Assembly (NCBI GenBank): GCA_963808965.1
Contig: CAWEHU010000012.1
Location: forward strand, 235,480 to 299,479
Origin: CAWEHU01 sp963808965
GTDB taxonomy: Bacteria > Pseudomonadota > Alphaproteobacteria > Acetobacterales > Acetobacteraceae
Reading direction: 5' to 3'
Length of the DNA: 64,000 nucleotides
In this document: piece by piece, positions 32,098 to 41,996 of the stretch
Position numbering within the stretch: the stretch's first letter is position 1
Layout of the letters: each line of letters opens with the position of its first letter
The notes under the pieces: model-generated
The model's input: the letters and a program-made list of their open reading frames with translations, nothing else
What the model was told of the DNA's origin: nothing
Databases searched by the model: none
Position numbers and translations under genes: made by a program

Positions 32098-33744
32098 ATG
32101 GACGTTGTATCCGGTGATCTGGCCTTCCTGCCTCTAGGCGGGACGGGCGAGATCGGCATGAATCTCAACCTGTACCGTTGCGGCGGGCGCTGGCTGGCGG
32201 TGGATTGCGGGATCGGCTTCGGGGACGCGGCGCAGCCCGAGGTGGATGTGATGACGCCCGATCCTGTCTTCATCGCCGAACGGCGGGACAGGCTGGTCGG
32301 GCTGGTGATCACGCACGCGCACGAGGATCATATCGGTGCGGTGGCGTGGTTGTGGCCGCAACTCCGCTGTCCCGTGTACGCCACTCCGTTCGCCGCGGCG
32401 GTGCTGCGGCGGAAACTCGCCGAAGCGCAGCTGCTCAATCAGGTGAAGCTGCATGTCGTGCCGCCCGGAGGCGGTATCGATTTGCCGCCGTTCTCGCTCA
32501 AGTTTGTGCGCGTGGCGCACTCCATCCCGGAGGCGCAGGCGCTCGCCATTACGACACCACGCGGTGTGGTCCTGCATACCGGCGACTGGAAGCTGGATCC
32601 GCAGCCGCTGATCGGTCCGCCCACGGACGAGGCCGCTTTCGCGCGTCTCGGCGATCACGGCGTGTTAGCGATGGTTTGCAATTCCACGAATGCGATGGTG
32701 GAGGGGCATTCGGGTTCGGAGGCGGAGGTGCGGCAGAGCCTCTCCGCGCTGATTCGCAGTCTTCGCGGCCGCGTCGCCGTCACCTGTTTCGCGAGCAATG
32801 TAGCCCGGCTCGAATCCGTGGCGCTGGCTGCGCGGGATGCCGACCGCAGCGTTGCGCTAGTGGGGCGGAGCCTACGGAATATCGAAGCGGCCGCGCGCGA
32901 GTGCGGTTACTTGCGCGACATTCCAGCATTTGTTCGGGAGGACGAGGCAGGCTCGATCCCGGACGACAACCTGCTGATCCTGGTGACGGGCAGCCAAGGT
33001 GAGGCGCGCAGCGCGCTGGCGCGTATCGCAATGGACACGCACCCGAACATAGCGTTGGGTGAGGGTGATACGGTTCTCTTCAGCAGCCGCGTCATTCCGG
33101 GAAATGAACGCGCGATCTTCGCGGTGCAGGATAATCTGGTGCGTCGCGGGGTGCGGCTGATGACCGACATGGACCATCTCGTTCACGTCTCGGGCCACCC
33201 GGCGCGGGACGAACTGCGGAAACTGTATCGGCTGGTGCGACCCCGATACGCGATACCGGTACATGGCGAGTGGCGCCATCTCTCGGCGCATGCCGCGCTC
33301 GCTCAGGAGGCGGGAGCCGCGCCGATCCTGATGGAAGACGGCGACATACTTCGCCTCGCTCCCGGAGCAGCGGAGGTGGTGGACAGCGCCCCGGTGGGGC
33401 GGCTCGCCGTGGACGGCAACCGGTTGGTGCCCCTGAACGGGGGCGTGATGTCGGCGCGACGCCGGATGCTGTTCAACGGATTGGTGCTGGCCAGCCTGGC
33501 GATGGATGAGTCTGGCCGGGTTCGCGGCACGCCGCGGGTGAGCGCGCCCGGACTGTTCGAGCCGGGCGATCCGGAAGCCGAACGGATCACCGCCGAATTC
33601 GTGGAAGCGGTCGCGGACCTGCCCGCTCCATTGCGCCGAGACGACGCGGCGTTGACCGATGCGGCGCGGGCGGCGCTGCGCCGGGCGCTGGGCCGTCGGC
33701 TCGCGAAGCGGCCGCTGGTGGACGTTCACCTGCTACGGGTCTAA
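32098..33744 (+). CDS. rnj: ribonuclease J
   Basis: A 548-residue metallo-beta-lactamase/beta-CASP nuclease that processes and degrades RNA. The zinc motif HAHEDH is at residues 73-78, the beta-CASP region has TGSQGEARSALARIA and FSSRVIPGNERAIFAVQ, and HVSGHPARDELRKL matches the family's C-terminal metal His. ATG 32098 (MDVVSGDLAFLPLGGTGEIG) lies 22 bp after the coaX stop, as expected for the conserved alphaproteobacterial pair. Confidence 0.96.
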   Translation: MDVVSGDLAFLPLGGTGEIGMNLNLYRCGGRWLAVDCGIGFGDAAQPEVDVMTPDPVFIAERRDRLVGLVITHAHEDHIGAVAWLWPQLRCPVYATPFAAAVLRRKLAEAQLLNQVKLHVVPPGGGIDLPPFSLKFVRVAHSIPEAQALAITTPRGVVLHTGDWKLDPQPLIGPPTDEAAFARLGDHGVLAMVCNSTNAMVEGHSGSEAEVRQSLSALIRSLRGRVAVTCFASNVARLESVALAARDADRSVALVGRSLRNIEAAARECGYLRDIPAFVREDEAGSIPDDNLLILVTGSQGEARSALARIAMDTHPNIALGEGDTVLFSSRVIPGNERAIFAVQDNLVRRGVRLMTDMDHLVHVSGHPARDELRKLYRLVRPRYAIPVHGEWRHLSAHAALAQEAGAAPILMEDGDILRLAPGAAEVVDSAPVGRLAVDGNRLVPLNGGVMSARRRMLFNGLVLASLAMDESGRVRGTPRVSAPGLFEPGDPEAERITAEFVEAVADLPAPLRRDDAALTDAARAALRRALGRRLAKRPLVDVHLLRV

Positions 33745-33753
33745 GTCGCTCCC

Positions 33754-34014
33754 GTGAAGTGGTTCAACGGCGTTGTGCTGTATATCTTGATCTGGTGGAC
33801 CGTACTATTCGCCGTCCTCCCGTTCGGGACGCGCGCGGTGAGCGAAGCGGACGAACATACCGGCTGGCGTGGCGCACCGGCACAGCCCTACCTGCTGCGT
33901 AAGGCGCTCGCGACAACCTTGATCTCAGCGGCAATCTGGCTGGGATGTTATCTGGTCATATCCAGCGATTGGCTCAGCTTTCGGCACGGCTGGCTGGCCC
34001 TGCCGGCAGATTGA
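33754..34014 (+). CDS. DUF1467 family membrane protein
   Basis: An 86-residue protein with two hydrophobic segments (residues 5-25 and 52-72) and the DUF1467 pattern WWTVLFAVLPFGTRA plus GAPAQPYLLRKALATT. The family is found mainly in Alphaproteobacteria between rnj and proS, which is its position here. The function is unknown. The start is GTG 33754, 9 bp after the rnj stop. Confidence 0.9.
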   Translation: MKWFNGVVLYILIWWTVLFAVLPFGTRAVSEADEHTGWRGAPAQPYLLRKALATTLISAAIWLGCYLVISSDWLSFRHGWLALPAD

Positions 34015-34352
34015 GCGAGAAGGCGCGCGGGTGTCGGCAGGTTGAATCTTTAAGGGGATCATCACGGCCAGGAAGAGGAGGTCCCCTCATCCCGCCGTGT
34101 GACTGCGTTGCCTCCCCAAACTTGGCTCGTGGACAGCATTCAGTCCGTAAGCCAAAGACCTGTTACTGCTCCGATGGGAAAGTGTCACGCGAATTTAAGG
34201 CGAACGCCGCGTTTCCCTTCGAATTATTTAGCGGCCTTTTTTGTGCGATGCAGAATTTGTCTTCGGGGTAGCGATGCGGCGCAGCATCTGGCGAGGATGA
34301 GGCGAGACCGCTAGGGTCCCGCCCGCATTCAAGAAATGATGGACCCCGATCG
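34015..34352. other. 338-bp non-coding gap before proS
   Basis: No convincing gene is seen. The stretch is less GC-rich than its surroundings between 34150 and 34260, with a run of six T after AGCGGCC at about 34234-34246. That run could be part of a weak terminator for the nuo-rnj-DUF1467 unit or of a promoter for proS. The short open frames here lack a ribosome-binding site and resemble no family I recognise. Confidence 0.5.
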
Positions 34353-35663
34353 ATGCGCCTGTCTCGCAGTCTCGTGCCCACGCTCAAGGAAACCCCGTCT
34401 GAGGCGCAGATCGCGTCGCACCGGCTGATGTTGCGCGCCGGCTTGGTCCGGCAAACCTCGGCCGGCATCTACGCGTGGCTTCCGCTGGGCTTCCGGGTGC
34501 TCAAGAACATCGAGCGAATTGTCCGCGAGGAACAGGACGCCTCCGGCGCGCAAGAGTTGTTGATGCCAACAATTCAGCCTGCGGAGTTGTGGCGGGAGAG
34601 CGGCCGCTACGAGGATTACGGGAAAGAGATGCTGCGAATCCGGGACCGGCACGAGCGGGAGATGCTGTACGGCCCGACCAACGAGGAGATGATAACGGAT
34701 CTTCTGCGCCAGTCGGTCAAGAGTTACCGGGAGTTGCCCCAAACCCTCTATCATATCCAGTGGAAGTTCCGTGACGAGGTGCGCCCCCGCTTCGGCGTGA
34801 TGCGCGGGCGGGAGTTTCTTATGAAGGACGCCTACAGCTTCGACCTCGACCAAGCCGGGTCGGTCGTGAGCTATCGCAAGATGATGCTGGCCTATATGCG
34901 GACCTTCCAGCGCATGGGGCTAAAAGCGATCCCGATGCTGGCCGATACGGGCCCGATCGGGGGCGATCTCAGCCACGAGTTCATCATCCTGGCCCCGACC
35001 GGGGAAAGCCAAGTCTACTACGACGCGGCCTTTGAGGAGATCGATTACAGTTCGGGGGCATTCAGTCACGATTCGACCGAGGATCTGGAGCGGTTCGCCG
35101 GGCTGATGACCTCCAACTATGCCGCGACTGATGAGAAGCACGATGCGGCGGCATGGAGGAACGTCGCGCCGGATCGGCGGCGCGAGGGGCGCGGGATCGA
35201 GGTGGGTCACATTTTTTACTTCGGGACGAAGTACAGCAAGGCGATGGGGTTCACGGTCGCCGGCGCGGATGGCAAGCCGGTCGCGCCCGAGATGGGAAGC
35301 TACGGCGTCGGCGTATCGCGGCTGGTGGGAGCCGTGATCGAGGCGAGTCATGACGATGCCGGCATCATCTGGCCGGATAGTCTCGCGCCGTTCCGGGTCG
35401 CCATTCTTAATCTCAAGCGGGGCGATGCCGCCTGTGACCGGATGTGCGAAGAACTCTACGGCACGTTGCGGGAAAATGCGCTTTACGACGATCGCGACGA
35501 CCGCGCGGGGATCAAGTTCGCCGACGCCGATCTGATGGGGCATCCCTGGCAGATCGTGGTCGGGCCGCGCGGGGCCGCCGCGGGGAGGGTGGAGTTGAAG
35601 CGGCGCGCCAGTGGCGAGCGGCAGGAAGTCACCATCCAGGACGCGCTCGCGCGCATACTCTGA
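34353..35663 (+). CDS. proS: prolyl-tRNA synthetase (short alphaproteobacterial type)
   Basis: A 436-residue class II aminoacyl-tRNA synthetase that charges tRNA-Pro. Motif 2 is visible in QWKFRDEVRPRFGVMRGREFLMKDAYSFD, the adenylate-binding TNEEMITDLL precedes it, and motif 3 is in GSYGVGVSRLVGAVIE. The C-terminal anticodon-binding domain ends the protein. The editing insertion found in the longer bacterial form (about 570 residues) is absent, as is usual in Alphaproteobacteria. lolC/E follows after 2 bp. Confidence 0.97.
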   Translation: MRLSRSLVPTLKETPSEAQIASHRLMLRAGLVRQTSAGIYAWLPLGFRVLKNIERIVREEQDASGAQELLMPTIQPAELWRESGRYEDYGKEMLRIRDRHEREMLYGPTNEEMITDLLRQSVKSYRELPQTLYHIQWKFRDEVRPRFGVMRGREFLMKDAYSFDLDQAGSVVSYRKMMLAYMRTFQRMGLKAIPMLADTGPIGGDLSHEFIILAPTGESQVYYDAAFEEIDYSSGAFSHDSTEDLERFAGLMTSNYAATDEKHDAAAWRNVAPDRRREGRGIEVGHIFYFGTKYSKAMGFTVAGADGKPVAPEMGSYGVGVSRLVGAVIEASHDDAGIIWPDSLAPFRVAILNLKRGDAACDRMCEELYGTLRENALYDDRDDRAGIKFADADLMGHPWQIVVGPRGAAAGRVELKRRASGERQEVTIQDALARIL

Positions 35664-35665
35664 CC

Positions 35666-36916
35666 ATGTTCAACGCCTTCGAACGTGCGGTCGCCGGCCG
35701 CTATCTGCGCGCCCGGCGAGGCGAGCAATTCGTCTCCGTGATCGCGGGATTCTCGCTCGTTGGGATCGCGCTCGGGGTTGCGACACTCATCATCGTGATG
35801 AGCGTGATGGGTGGATTCAAAGTGGATCTGCTGAACCGCATCCTGGGCTTTAACGGCCACCTCGGCGTGTACGGGGCGGGGGCGCCGCTCACCGATTACG
35901 AGACGCTCGCCGAGAAGATCCGCGCCATTCCCAATGTGGTCTCGGCGATCCCGGTGGTCGATGGGCAGGTACTGCTCACGGACGATCGGGGCAGTTCGAC
36001 CGGCGGGCTGGTGCGCGGGATCCGGCAGACGGATCTGAAGGCCTTGCAAGCGGTGAGCAGCCATATTCTGGCGGGGTCGCTCGATGCGTTCGAGGGCGAT
36101 GACGCGATCGCGGTGGGCGTCGGGCTGGCGCGGCGCTTCGGGCTTGCGATCGGGAGCCAGCTTACGCTCGTTTCTCCCGAGGGCGCGGCGACGGCGTTCG
36201 GCACCATTCCCCGCGTGCGGGCTTATCGCGTGGTTGCGATTTTTCAGGTGGGAATGAACGAGTACGACACGGGCTATGTCTTCCTGCCGCTCGAAGCCGC
36301 ACAGATATTCTTCCAGAAGCCGAACGCGGTCACGCAGATCGAGGTTATGGTCCGCGACCCGGAGCGGGTCGGGGAGGTAAGCCGCGCCATTCGTGCGGCA
36401 CTCGCGAGCGTACGGATCGCCGTGGTGGATTGGCAGCAGAGCAACAACAGCTTTTTCGCCGCGGTGCAGGTCGAGCAGAACGTGATGTTCCTGATCCTCA
36501 CGCTGATCATCCTGGTCGCCGCGTTCAACGTGATTTCCTCGCTCATCATGATGGTGAAGGACAAGACGCGCGACATCGCGGTGCTGCGCACACTGGGTGC
36601 GGGCCGCGGCTCGGTGATGCGGATTTTCCTCATGTGCGGAGCCTCGGTCGGCGTAACCGGGACCGTGGTGGGCACGCTGATCGGCGTGCTGTTCTGCCGC
36701 AACATCCAGACCATCCAGGGATGGGTCGAGAGCGTCACCGGCGTCAGCGTGTTCAATCCCGAGGTCTATTATCTGACCCACCTGCCAGCGCGGCTCGATT
36801 GGCGCGAAGTGCTGCAAGTGATCCTCATGGCGCTGGTGCTGTCGCTTTTGGCCACCCTCTATCCGAGTTGGCGCGCCGCTCGCACCGACCCAGTGGAAGC
36901 GCTGCGGCATGAGTGA
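35666..36916 (+). CDS. lolC: lipoprotein-releasing ABC transporter permease (LolC/LolE)
   Basis: A 416-residue inner-membrane permease with four helices: one near the N-terminus (VIAGFSLVGIALGVATLIIVMSV), then a periplasmic domain, then three near the C-terminus. The FtsX-like motif MVKDKTRDIAVLRTLGAGRGSVMRIF is present. Alphaproteobacteria often have one such subunit acting as homodimer with LolD, so LolC or LolE is a matter of naming. It ends 8 bp inside the lolD start, so the two are coupled. Confidence 0.93.
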   Translation: MFNAFERAVAGRYLRARRGEQFVSVIAGFSLVGIALGVATLIIVMSVMGGFKVDLLNRILGFNGHLGVYGAGAPLTDYETLAEKIRAIPNVVSAIPVVDGQVLLTDDRGSSTGGLVRGIRQTDLKALQAVSSHILAGSLDAFEGDDAIAVGVGLARRFGLAIGSQLTLVSPEGAATAFGTIPRVRAYRVVAIFQVGMNEYDTGYVFLPLEAAQIFFQKPNAVTQIEVMVRDPERVGEVSRAIRAALASVRIAVVDWQQSNNSFFAAVQVEQNVMFLILTLIILVAAFNVISSLIMMVKDKTRDIAVLRTLGAGRGSVMRIFLMCGASVGVTGTVVGTLIGVLFCRNIQTIQGWVESVTGVSVFNPEVYYLTHLPARLDWREVLQVILMALVLSLLATLYPSWRAARTDPVEALRHE

Positions 36917-37604
36917 GCCCGCTCAGCCCCGGCCGCTCGTCCTGCGAGAGGTGCAGCGCACGTATCGCAGCGAGGCCGGCGATCTACCGGTGCTGCGAGG
37001 CGCCAATTTGACGCTGCACGCGGGCGAGATCGTCGCGCTCGTCGCACCCTCAGGCACCGGGAAATCGACGCTGCTGCACCTCGCCGGCTTGTTGGAAAAA
37101 CCGGATGGCGGATCGGTCTATGTCCAGGGGCGGGAAGCGGGCGCGCTGTCCGATGCGGAGCGAACCGCGATCCGGCGCGATGCGATCGGTTTCGTGTACC
37201 AATTCCATCACCTCCTGGCGGAGTTCTCGGCTCTGGAAAATATCGCGCTCCCGCAAATGATTGCTGGAAGGAGCCGCACGGCGGCGCGGGAGCGGGCGAG
37301 CGCGCTGCTCTCGTCTTTCGGGCTCGCGCCCCGCGCGGCGCACCTTCCGGGCAAGCTCTCGGGGGGCGAGCAGCAGCGCGTCGCCATTGCGCGCGCGCTG
37401 GCCAACGAGCCGAAGGTGCTGCTCGCGGACGAACCGACCGGCAACCTCGATGTCGGCACCGCGGCGGTGGTGTTCGACGAATTGCTGGCGACGGTGCGCG
37501 GGCGGGGCGTGGCGGCGCTGATCGCGACCCACAACCCAGACCTAGCCGCGCGGATGGATCGTGTGGTGACGCTCCGGGAGGGGCGGGTGGTCGCGTCTAC
37601 TTGA
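36909..37604 (+). CDS. lolD: lipoprotein-releasing system ATP-binding protein LolD
   Basis: A 231-residue ABC ATPase of the LolD/MacB group that powers lipoprotein release to LolA. Walker A reads APSGTGKSTLLHLAG, the Q-loop region is GFVYQFHHLLAEFSALENI, the signature is LSGGEQQRVAIARAL, and Walker B is VLLADEPTGNLD. ATG 36909 overlaps the end of the permease gene by 8 bp. Length is standard. Confidence 0.95.
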   Translation: MSEPAQPRPLVLREVQRTYRSEAGDLPVLRGANLTLHAGEIVALVAPSGTGKSTLLHLAGLLEKPDGGSVYVQGREAGALSDAERTAIRRDAIGFVYQFHHLLAEFSALENIALPQMIAGRSRTAARERASALLSSFGLAPRAAHLPGKLSGGEQQRVAIARALANEPKVLLADEPTGNLDVGTAAVVFDELLATVRGRGVAALIATHNPDLAARMDRVVTLREGRVVAST

Positions 37605-37633
37605 GGGCCGGTTTCCCCGCCCCGGCAACGCTC

Positions 37634-37879
37634 TCAGTAACGCTGGCCTGCGTGCCACAATTCGCGTGCATCCAACCGGACGGGTCGCCTGTTGGCGACT
37701 TCGATCGTGCGACGTATGGCGGCCTGAACCTCGCCGTCGTCCCGGGCCTGGAGATCGGGGGGAGCCAGGCGCGCAACGGGCCGGCCGTTCGCGGTGATGG
37801 TGAATTCGCCTCCCTGCTCGACTTGGTCGAGCAGTTCGGTCAAGCCCGTGACGGCGTCATGAAGATCGATTTTCCGCAT
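37634..37879 (-). CDS. Phd/YefM-type antitoxin without a visible toxin
   Basis: An 81-residue protein with the fold pattern of Phd/YefM antitoxins. It starts MRKIDLHDAVTGLTELLDQV and continues GEFTITANGRPVARLAPP, the strand-turn typical of VapB-like Phd proteins. ATG 37879 was chosen because the family starts right before this motif, although the frame is open further. A PIN or RelE-type toxin would be expected just downstream on the minus strand, but only the end of lolD is there (29 bp away). It diverges from dnaE. Confidence 0.75.
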   Translation of the reverse strand: MRKIDLHDAVTGLTELLDQVEQGGEFTITANGRPVARLAPPDLQARDDGEVQAAIRRTIEVANRRPVRLDARELWHAGQRY

Positions 37880-37976
37880 GTGATCCGTTCCGTGGAAACC
37901 CGAAAACGATACGCACGGGAACGCCCGCAGGCAAGGCGGCGATTGGCTCCTATCCCGAGACTCTCTAGAAAAAGCC

Positions 37977-40900
37977 ATGCCCCACGCTGACTTCGTCCAC
38001 CTCCGCGTCCATTCCGCCTATTCGCTGAGCGAGGGCGCCATCAAGGCCGAGAAGATCGCGGCACTGGCCCGCGCGGCGGCGATGCCGGCCGTTGCGATCA
38101 CCGATACCGGCAACCTGTTCGGCGCCCTGGAGTTCAGCCAAGCCTGTGCGGGGAAGGGCGTGCAGCCGGTCATCGGCTGCCAGATCGGGCTCGCCTGCGA
38201 GGATAATCCGCGCCTTCCGCCGGATGCGGTGGTGCTGCTGGCGCAGGATGCGACGGGGCTCGAGAACCTGCGGCGGCTCTCCTCGCTCGGCTTCCTCGAA
38301 ACCGATCCCGGGCTGAAGCCGCAACTAAAGCTCGACACGCTCGCGGAACACGCGGCGGGGCTCGTCTTGCTGACCGGGGGCGCGACAGGGCCGATCGCCC
38401 GGTTATTGGCGGAGGGGCGGAAGCCGGAGGCCGAGGCGCTGCTCGCGCGCCTTGCCGAGCCGTTCCCGGATCGAACCGTCATGGAGTTGCAACGGCACGG
38501 CCTTGCGAGCGAGCGCGCGATCGAGCCCGGACTGATTCTGCTGGCCGACGAAGCGGGCCTTCCACTCGCTGCGACCAACGATTGCTTTTTCGCCGATCGG
38601 TCCATGCACGAAGCGCACGACGCGCTTTTGTGCATCGCGGAAGGCCGCCTGCTCTCGGACAAGGAGCGCCGCCGCGCCACGCCGGAGCACTGGTTCAAGC
38701 CGGCCGCGGAGATGCGCGCACTCTTCGCCGATCTGCCGGAAGCTTGCGACAACACGCTCGCGATCGCGCGTCGCTGCGCCGTCATGGCGGAACCGCGCAA
38801 GCCGCTGCTGCCTGTCTGTCCGAAGGTGCCGGCCGGCAGCACGGAGGAGGAAACGCTGCGGCGGATAGCGTCGGACGGGCTCGCGCGCCGGATGGACGCG
38901 ATGCGGGCCGCCGAAGCCCTGTGCGCGCGTTACCGCGAGCGGCTGGAGTATGAGCTTGGCGTCATCAGCGGCATGGGTTTCGCCGGGTACTTCCTTATTG
39001 TCGCCGACTTCATCCAGTGGGCGAAGGCGCAGGGCATTCCGGTCGGACCCGGCCGCGGCTCCGGCGCAGGTTCGGTGGTTGCCTGGGCGCTGACGATCAC
39101 CGACCTCGATCCGCTGCGCTTCGGCCTGCTGTTCGAGCGGTTCCTCAACCCAGAACGCGTGTCGATGCCCGATTTCGACATCGACTTCTGCCAGGACCGC
39201 CGGGACGAGGTAATCGCCTATGTGCGTCGCGAATACGGGGCCGATCGGGTCGCCCAGATCATCACGTTCGGCAAGTTGCAGGCCCGCGCGGCCGTGCGGG
39301 ATGTCGGCCGCGTGCTCGGTCTGCCATTCGGGCAAGTCAACAAAGTCGCCGAGCTGATTCCGAACAACCCGGCGAAACCCCTGACCTTGCAGCAGGCGAT
39401 CGAGGGCGAGCCGCGCCTTCAGCAGATGCGCGATGAGGACGAAGCCGTGCGGCGGCTGATGGAGATCGCGCTGCAGATCGAAGGCCTGTATCGTCACGCT
39501 AGTACCCACGCGGCCGGCGTGGTGATCGGCGACCGGCCGTTGATCGAGCTGGTCCCCCTCTATCGCGACCCGAAATCGGATCTGCTGGTTACGCAGTATT
39601 CGATGAAGCACGTCGAGCAGGCGGGCTTGGTCAAGTTCGACTTCCTCGGCCTGACCACTCTCACGATCCTGCAACGCGCGGTGCGGCTGCTGGCGGGTCT
39701 CGGAGTGGAAGTAGAGCTGGAGCGGCTGCCGCTCGATGAGCCGCGCACCTACGAGATGTTGCAGCGGGGCGATGCCGGCGGGGTGTTCCAATTCGAAGGT
39801 CAGGGCATGCGGGACGTGCTGCGGCAGATGCGGCCGGACCGATTCGAAGACCTGATCGCGGCCGTGGCGCTCTATCGTCCGGGACCGATGGCGAATATCC
39901 CGGATTACTGCCGCCGCAAGCACGGCGAAGCGTGGGAACCGCCGCACGCGGAGTTGCGCGACATCCTGGCCGAGACCTACGGCATCATGGTCTACCAGGA
40001 ACAGGTAATGCAGATCGCCCAGAAGATGGCGGGCTACAGCCTGGGTGCGGCTGATCTCCTGCGTCGCGCGATGGGGAAGAAGATCCGCTCGGAGATGGAG
40101 GCGCAGCGGAGGATTTTCGTCGATGGCGCGACCGCGCGCGGCATCCCGGAGGCGAAGGCGACCGAGGTGTTCGAGCTGATGGCGAAATTCGCCGATTACG
40201 GCTTCAACAAGTCGCATGCCGCCGCCTATGCGCTCGTTGCCTATCAAACGGCCTGGATGAAGGCGAACTACCCGGTGGTGTTCATCGCCGCCTGCATGAG
40301 TCTCGCGCTCGGCAACACGGATCGGCTCGCGGCACTGAAGCAGGAAGCGGAGCGCATGGGCATCCGCATCCTCCCGCCTGACATCAATCGCTCCGGCGCG
40401 GATTTCATTGTCGAGCGGCAGGAAGACGGAACGCTCGCGGTCCGCTACGCGCTTGCCGCTGTCAAAAAAGTCGGACACGCGGCGATGCGGGCAATGGAGG
40501 GCGCGCGCGCGGGACGGGCTTTCACCGATCCCGCCGACTTCGCGGCCCGGGTCGATCCGCGCCAGCTCAACAAGATGCAGCTCGAGAATCTGGTCCGCGC
40601 GGGCGCGTTCGATAGGCTTGACCGCAACCGCGCCCGGCTATTCGCGGGAGTGGAAACGATATTGCGCCGCGCTCAGGCGGAGGCCGAGGAAAAGGAGAGT
40701 GGCCAGATCGGTCTGTTTGGTGGAGGCGGTCGCCCGGAGGCGCTGCGACTTCCGGACGTGCCGGACTGGCCGCCGATGGAGCGTCTCGGCTTCGAGGCGG
40801 AGGCGATCGGCTTTCACCTGACGGCGCATCCGCTCGACGCCTATGCGGCCGTCCTGCGCCGGCTCGGTGTGGTGCCGAGCAATGCGCTCGAGAGCCGGGG

Positions 40901-41396
40901 GCGCGGAGAGGGGGGGCGGGTGAAGCTGGCCGGTGTCGTCGTGGGCGCGAAGGAGCGCATCACCCGAACCGGAAGCCGGATGGCCTGGGTGCGCCTGTCG
41001 GATGCTTTCGGATCATTCGAGATCACCGTTTTCAGTGAGGTGCTGACGCGGTCACGGGAGCACTTGGCCGAGGGATCCTGCGTCTTGGTGTCGGCCGATG
41101 TGCGGCTCGAGGGCGAGGCGCTGCGCATCACCGCGCAGGACGTGGACTCGCTCGATCGCGCGGCGGCGGAAGCCGGCGCCGGCATGCGCGTATGGCTGGA
41201 GCGCACGGATTCCGTCGCACATATCCGCACGCTGCTCGGCCGCGAGGGCCGGGGCAAGGGTCGGATCGTATTGGTGCCGCGGATCGATGCGGCCCAGAGC
41301 GTCGAGATTGCGCTTCCGGGTGGATTCAACGTCACGCCGCGGCTCGCGCAGGCTCTGAAAGTGGTACCGGGGGTCGAGCGAGTGGAGGATTTCTAG
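37977..41396 (+). CDS. dnaE: DNA polymerase III subunit alpha
   Basis: A 1139-residue replicative polymerase. The N-terminal PHP domain starts HLRVHSAYSLSEGAI, the palm has the catalytic Asp pair in MPDFDIDFCQDRRDEVI, and GPGRGSGAGSVVAWAL and RHASTHAAGVVIGDRPL are family hallmarks. The C-terminal part has helix-hairpin-helix and OB-fold regions (VKLAGVVVGAKERITRTGSRMAWV). It is full length and uninterrupted, in contrast to several other genes here. It follows lolD, the usual order in the class. Confidence 0.98.
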   Translation: MPHADFVHLRVHSAYSLSEGAIKAEKIAALARAAAMPAVAITDTGNLFGALEFSQACAGKGVQPVIGCQIGLACEDNPRLPPDAVVLLAQDATGLENLRRLSSLGFLETDPGLKPQLKLDTLAEHAAGLVLLTGGATGPIARLLAEGRKPEAEALLARLAEPFPDRTVMELQRHGLASERAIEPGLILLADEAGLPLAATNDCFFADRSMHEAHDALLCIAEGRLLSDKERRRATPEHWFKPAAEMRALFADLPEACDNTLAIARRCAVMAEPRKPLLPVCPKVPAGSTEEETLRRIASDGLARRMDAMRAAEALCARYRERLEYELGVISGMGFAGYFLIVADFIQWAKAQGIPVGPGRGSGAGSVVAWALTITDLDPLRFGLLFERFLNPERVSMPDFDIDFCQDRRDEVIAYVRREYGADRVAQIITFGKLQARAAVRDVGRVLGLPFGQVNKVAELIPNNPAKPLTLQQAIEGEPRLQQMRDEDEAVRRLMEIALQIEGLYRHASTHAAGVVIGDRPLIELVPLYRDPKSDLLVTQYSMKHVEQAGLVKFDFLGLTTLTILQRAVRLLAGLGVEVELERLPLDEPRTYEMLQRGDAGGVFQFEGQGMRDVLRQMRPDRFEDLIAAVALYRPGPMANIPDYCRRKHGEAWEPPHAELRDILAETYGIMVYQEQVMQIAQKMAGYSLGAADLLRRAMGKKIRSEMEAQRRIFVDGATARGIPEAKATEVFELMAKFADYGFNKSHAAAYALVAYQTAWMKANYPVVFIAACMSLALGNTDRLAALKQEAERMGIRILPPDINRSGADFIVERQEDGTLAVRYALAAVKKVGHAAMRAMEGARAGRAFTDPADFAARVDPRQLNKMQLENLVRAGAFDRLDRNRARLFAGVETILRRAQAEAEEKESGQIGLFGGGGRPEALRLPDVPDWPPMERLGFEAEAIGFHLTAHPLDAYAAVLRRLGVVPSNALESRGRGEGGRVKLAGVVVGAKERITRTGSRMAWVRLSDAFGSFEITVFSEVLTRSREHLAEGSCVLVSADVRLEGEALRITAQDVDSLDRAAAEAGAGMRVWLERTDSVAHIRTLLGREGRGKGRIVLVPRIDAAQSVEIALPGGFNVTPRLAQALKVVPGVERVEDF

Positions 41397-41528
41397 CGGG
41401 TGCTTCGCTTCCGCTGATCTATCTCGCCCAATTCCGACGCGGGCGTGAAATTGTGATTCTCCTTCACTCATGAACGGCAAGGGTCGATACTTGGCCGTCG
41501 CTAAGGTCTTAAAATAAGGGAGGATGGA

Positions 41529-41996
41529 ATGGGATTGTTCGATGATGCCGTGCCGGGCGGCAATCTAGCCAAACCGGTGATGGTGGCGCTCGGTGCGCTG
41601 TTGGTTGGCAAAATGATGGGCGGCTTCGGCGGATCGGATGCCACGCCGAAGCAGGCGCAGGCACCCGGCGGGACCCAGGGCGGGTTCGCCGCGGGCGGCG
41701 CGACGAGCGGCGGCCTCATGGGCGGCTTGGGCGGGCTCCTTGAGCGGCTGACCAAGGCGGGCCAGGGCGATGTCGCGAACTCCTGGGTCGGCACCGGGCC
41801 AAACAAGCCCATCGAACCGCAGCAGCTCGGTTCGGCCATCGGACAGACTACGCTGGCTGACCTCGCCCGCCAGACCGGGATGAGCGAGCAGGAGTTGCTC
41901 AACCATCTCGCCCGGACGCTGCCCACCGTTGTAGATCGCGCAACCCCGAACGGACGGATTCCCAGCCCCGGCGAACTGCGCTCAATGTTCGGCTAG
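41529..41996 (+). CDS. YidB-like (DUF937) protein
   Basis: A 155-residue protein beginning MGLFDDAVPGGNLAKPVMVALGALL, with a Gly-rich middle and a C-terminal pattern typical of YidB: DVANSWVGTGPNKPIEPQQL and LADLARQTGMSEQELLNHLARTLP. The family's function is unknown; some members have been linked to the cell envelope. ATG 41529 is preceded by AAGGGAGGATGGA. It stands alone after dnaE. Confidence 0.85.
   Translation: MGLFDDAVPGGNLAKPVMVALGALLVGKMMGGFGGSDATPKQAQAPGGTQGGFAAGGATSGGLMGGLGGLLERLTKAGQGDVANSWVGTGPNKPIEPQQLGSAIGQTTLADLARQTGMSEQELLNHLARTLPTVVDRATPNGRIPSPGELRSMFG

Noticed and set aside
38403..40478. A 691-codon minus-strand frame inside dnaE
   Set aside because: It lies wholly antisense to an intact DNA polymerase III alpha gene and has no recognisable domain; long antisense frames are common at this GC content.
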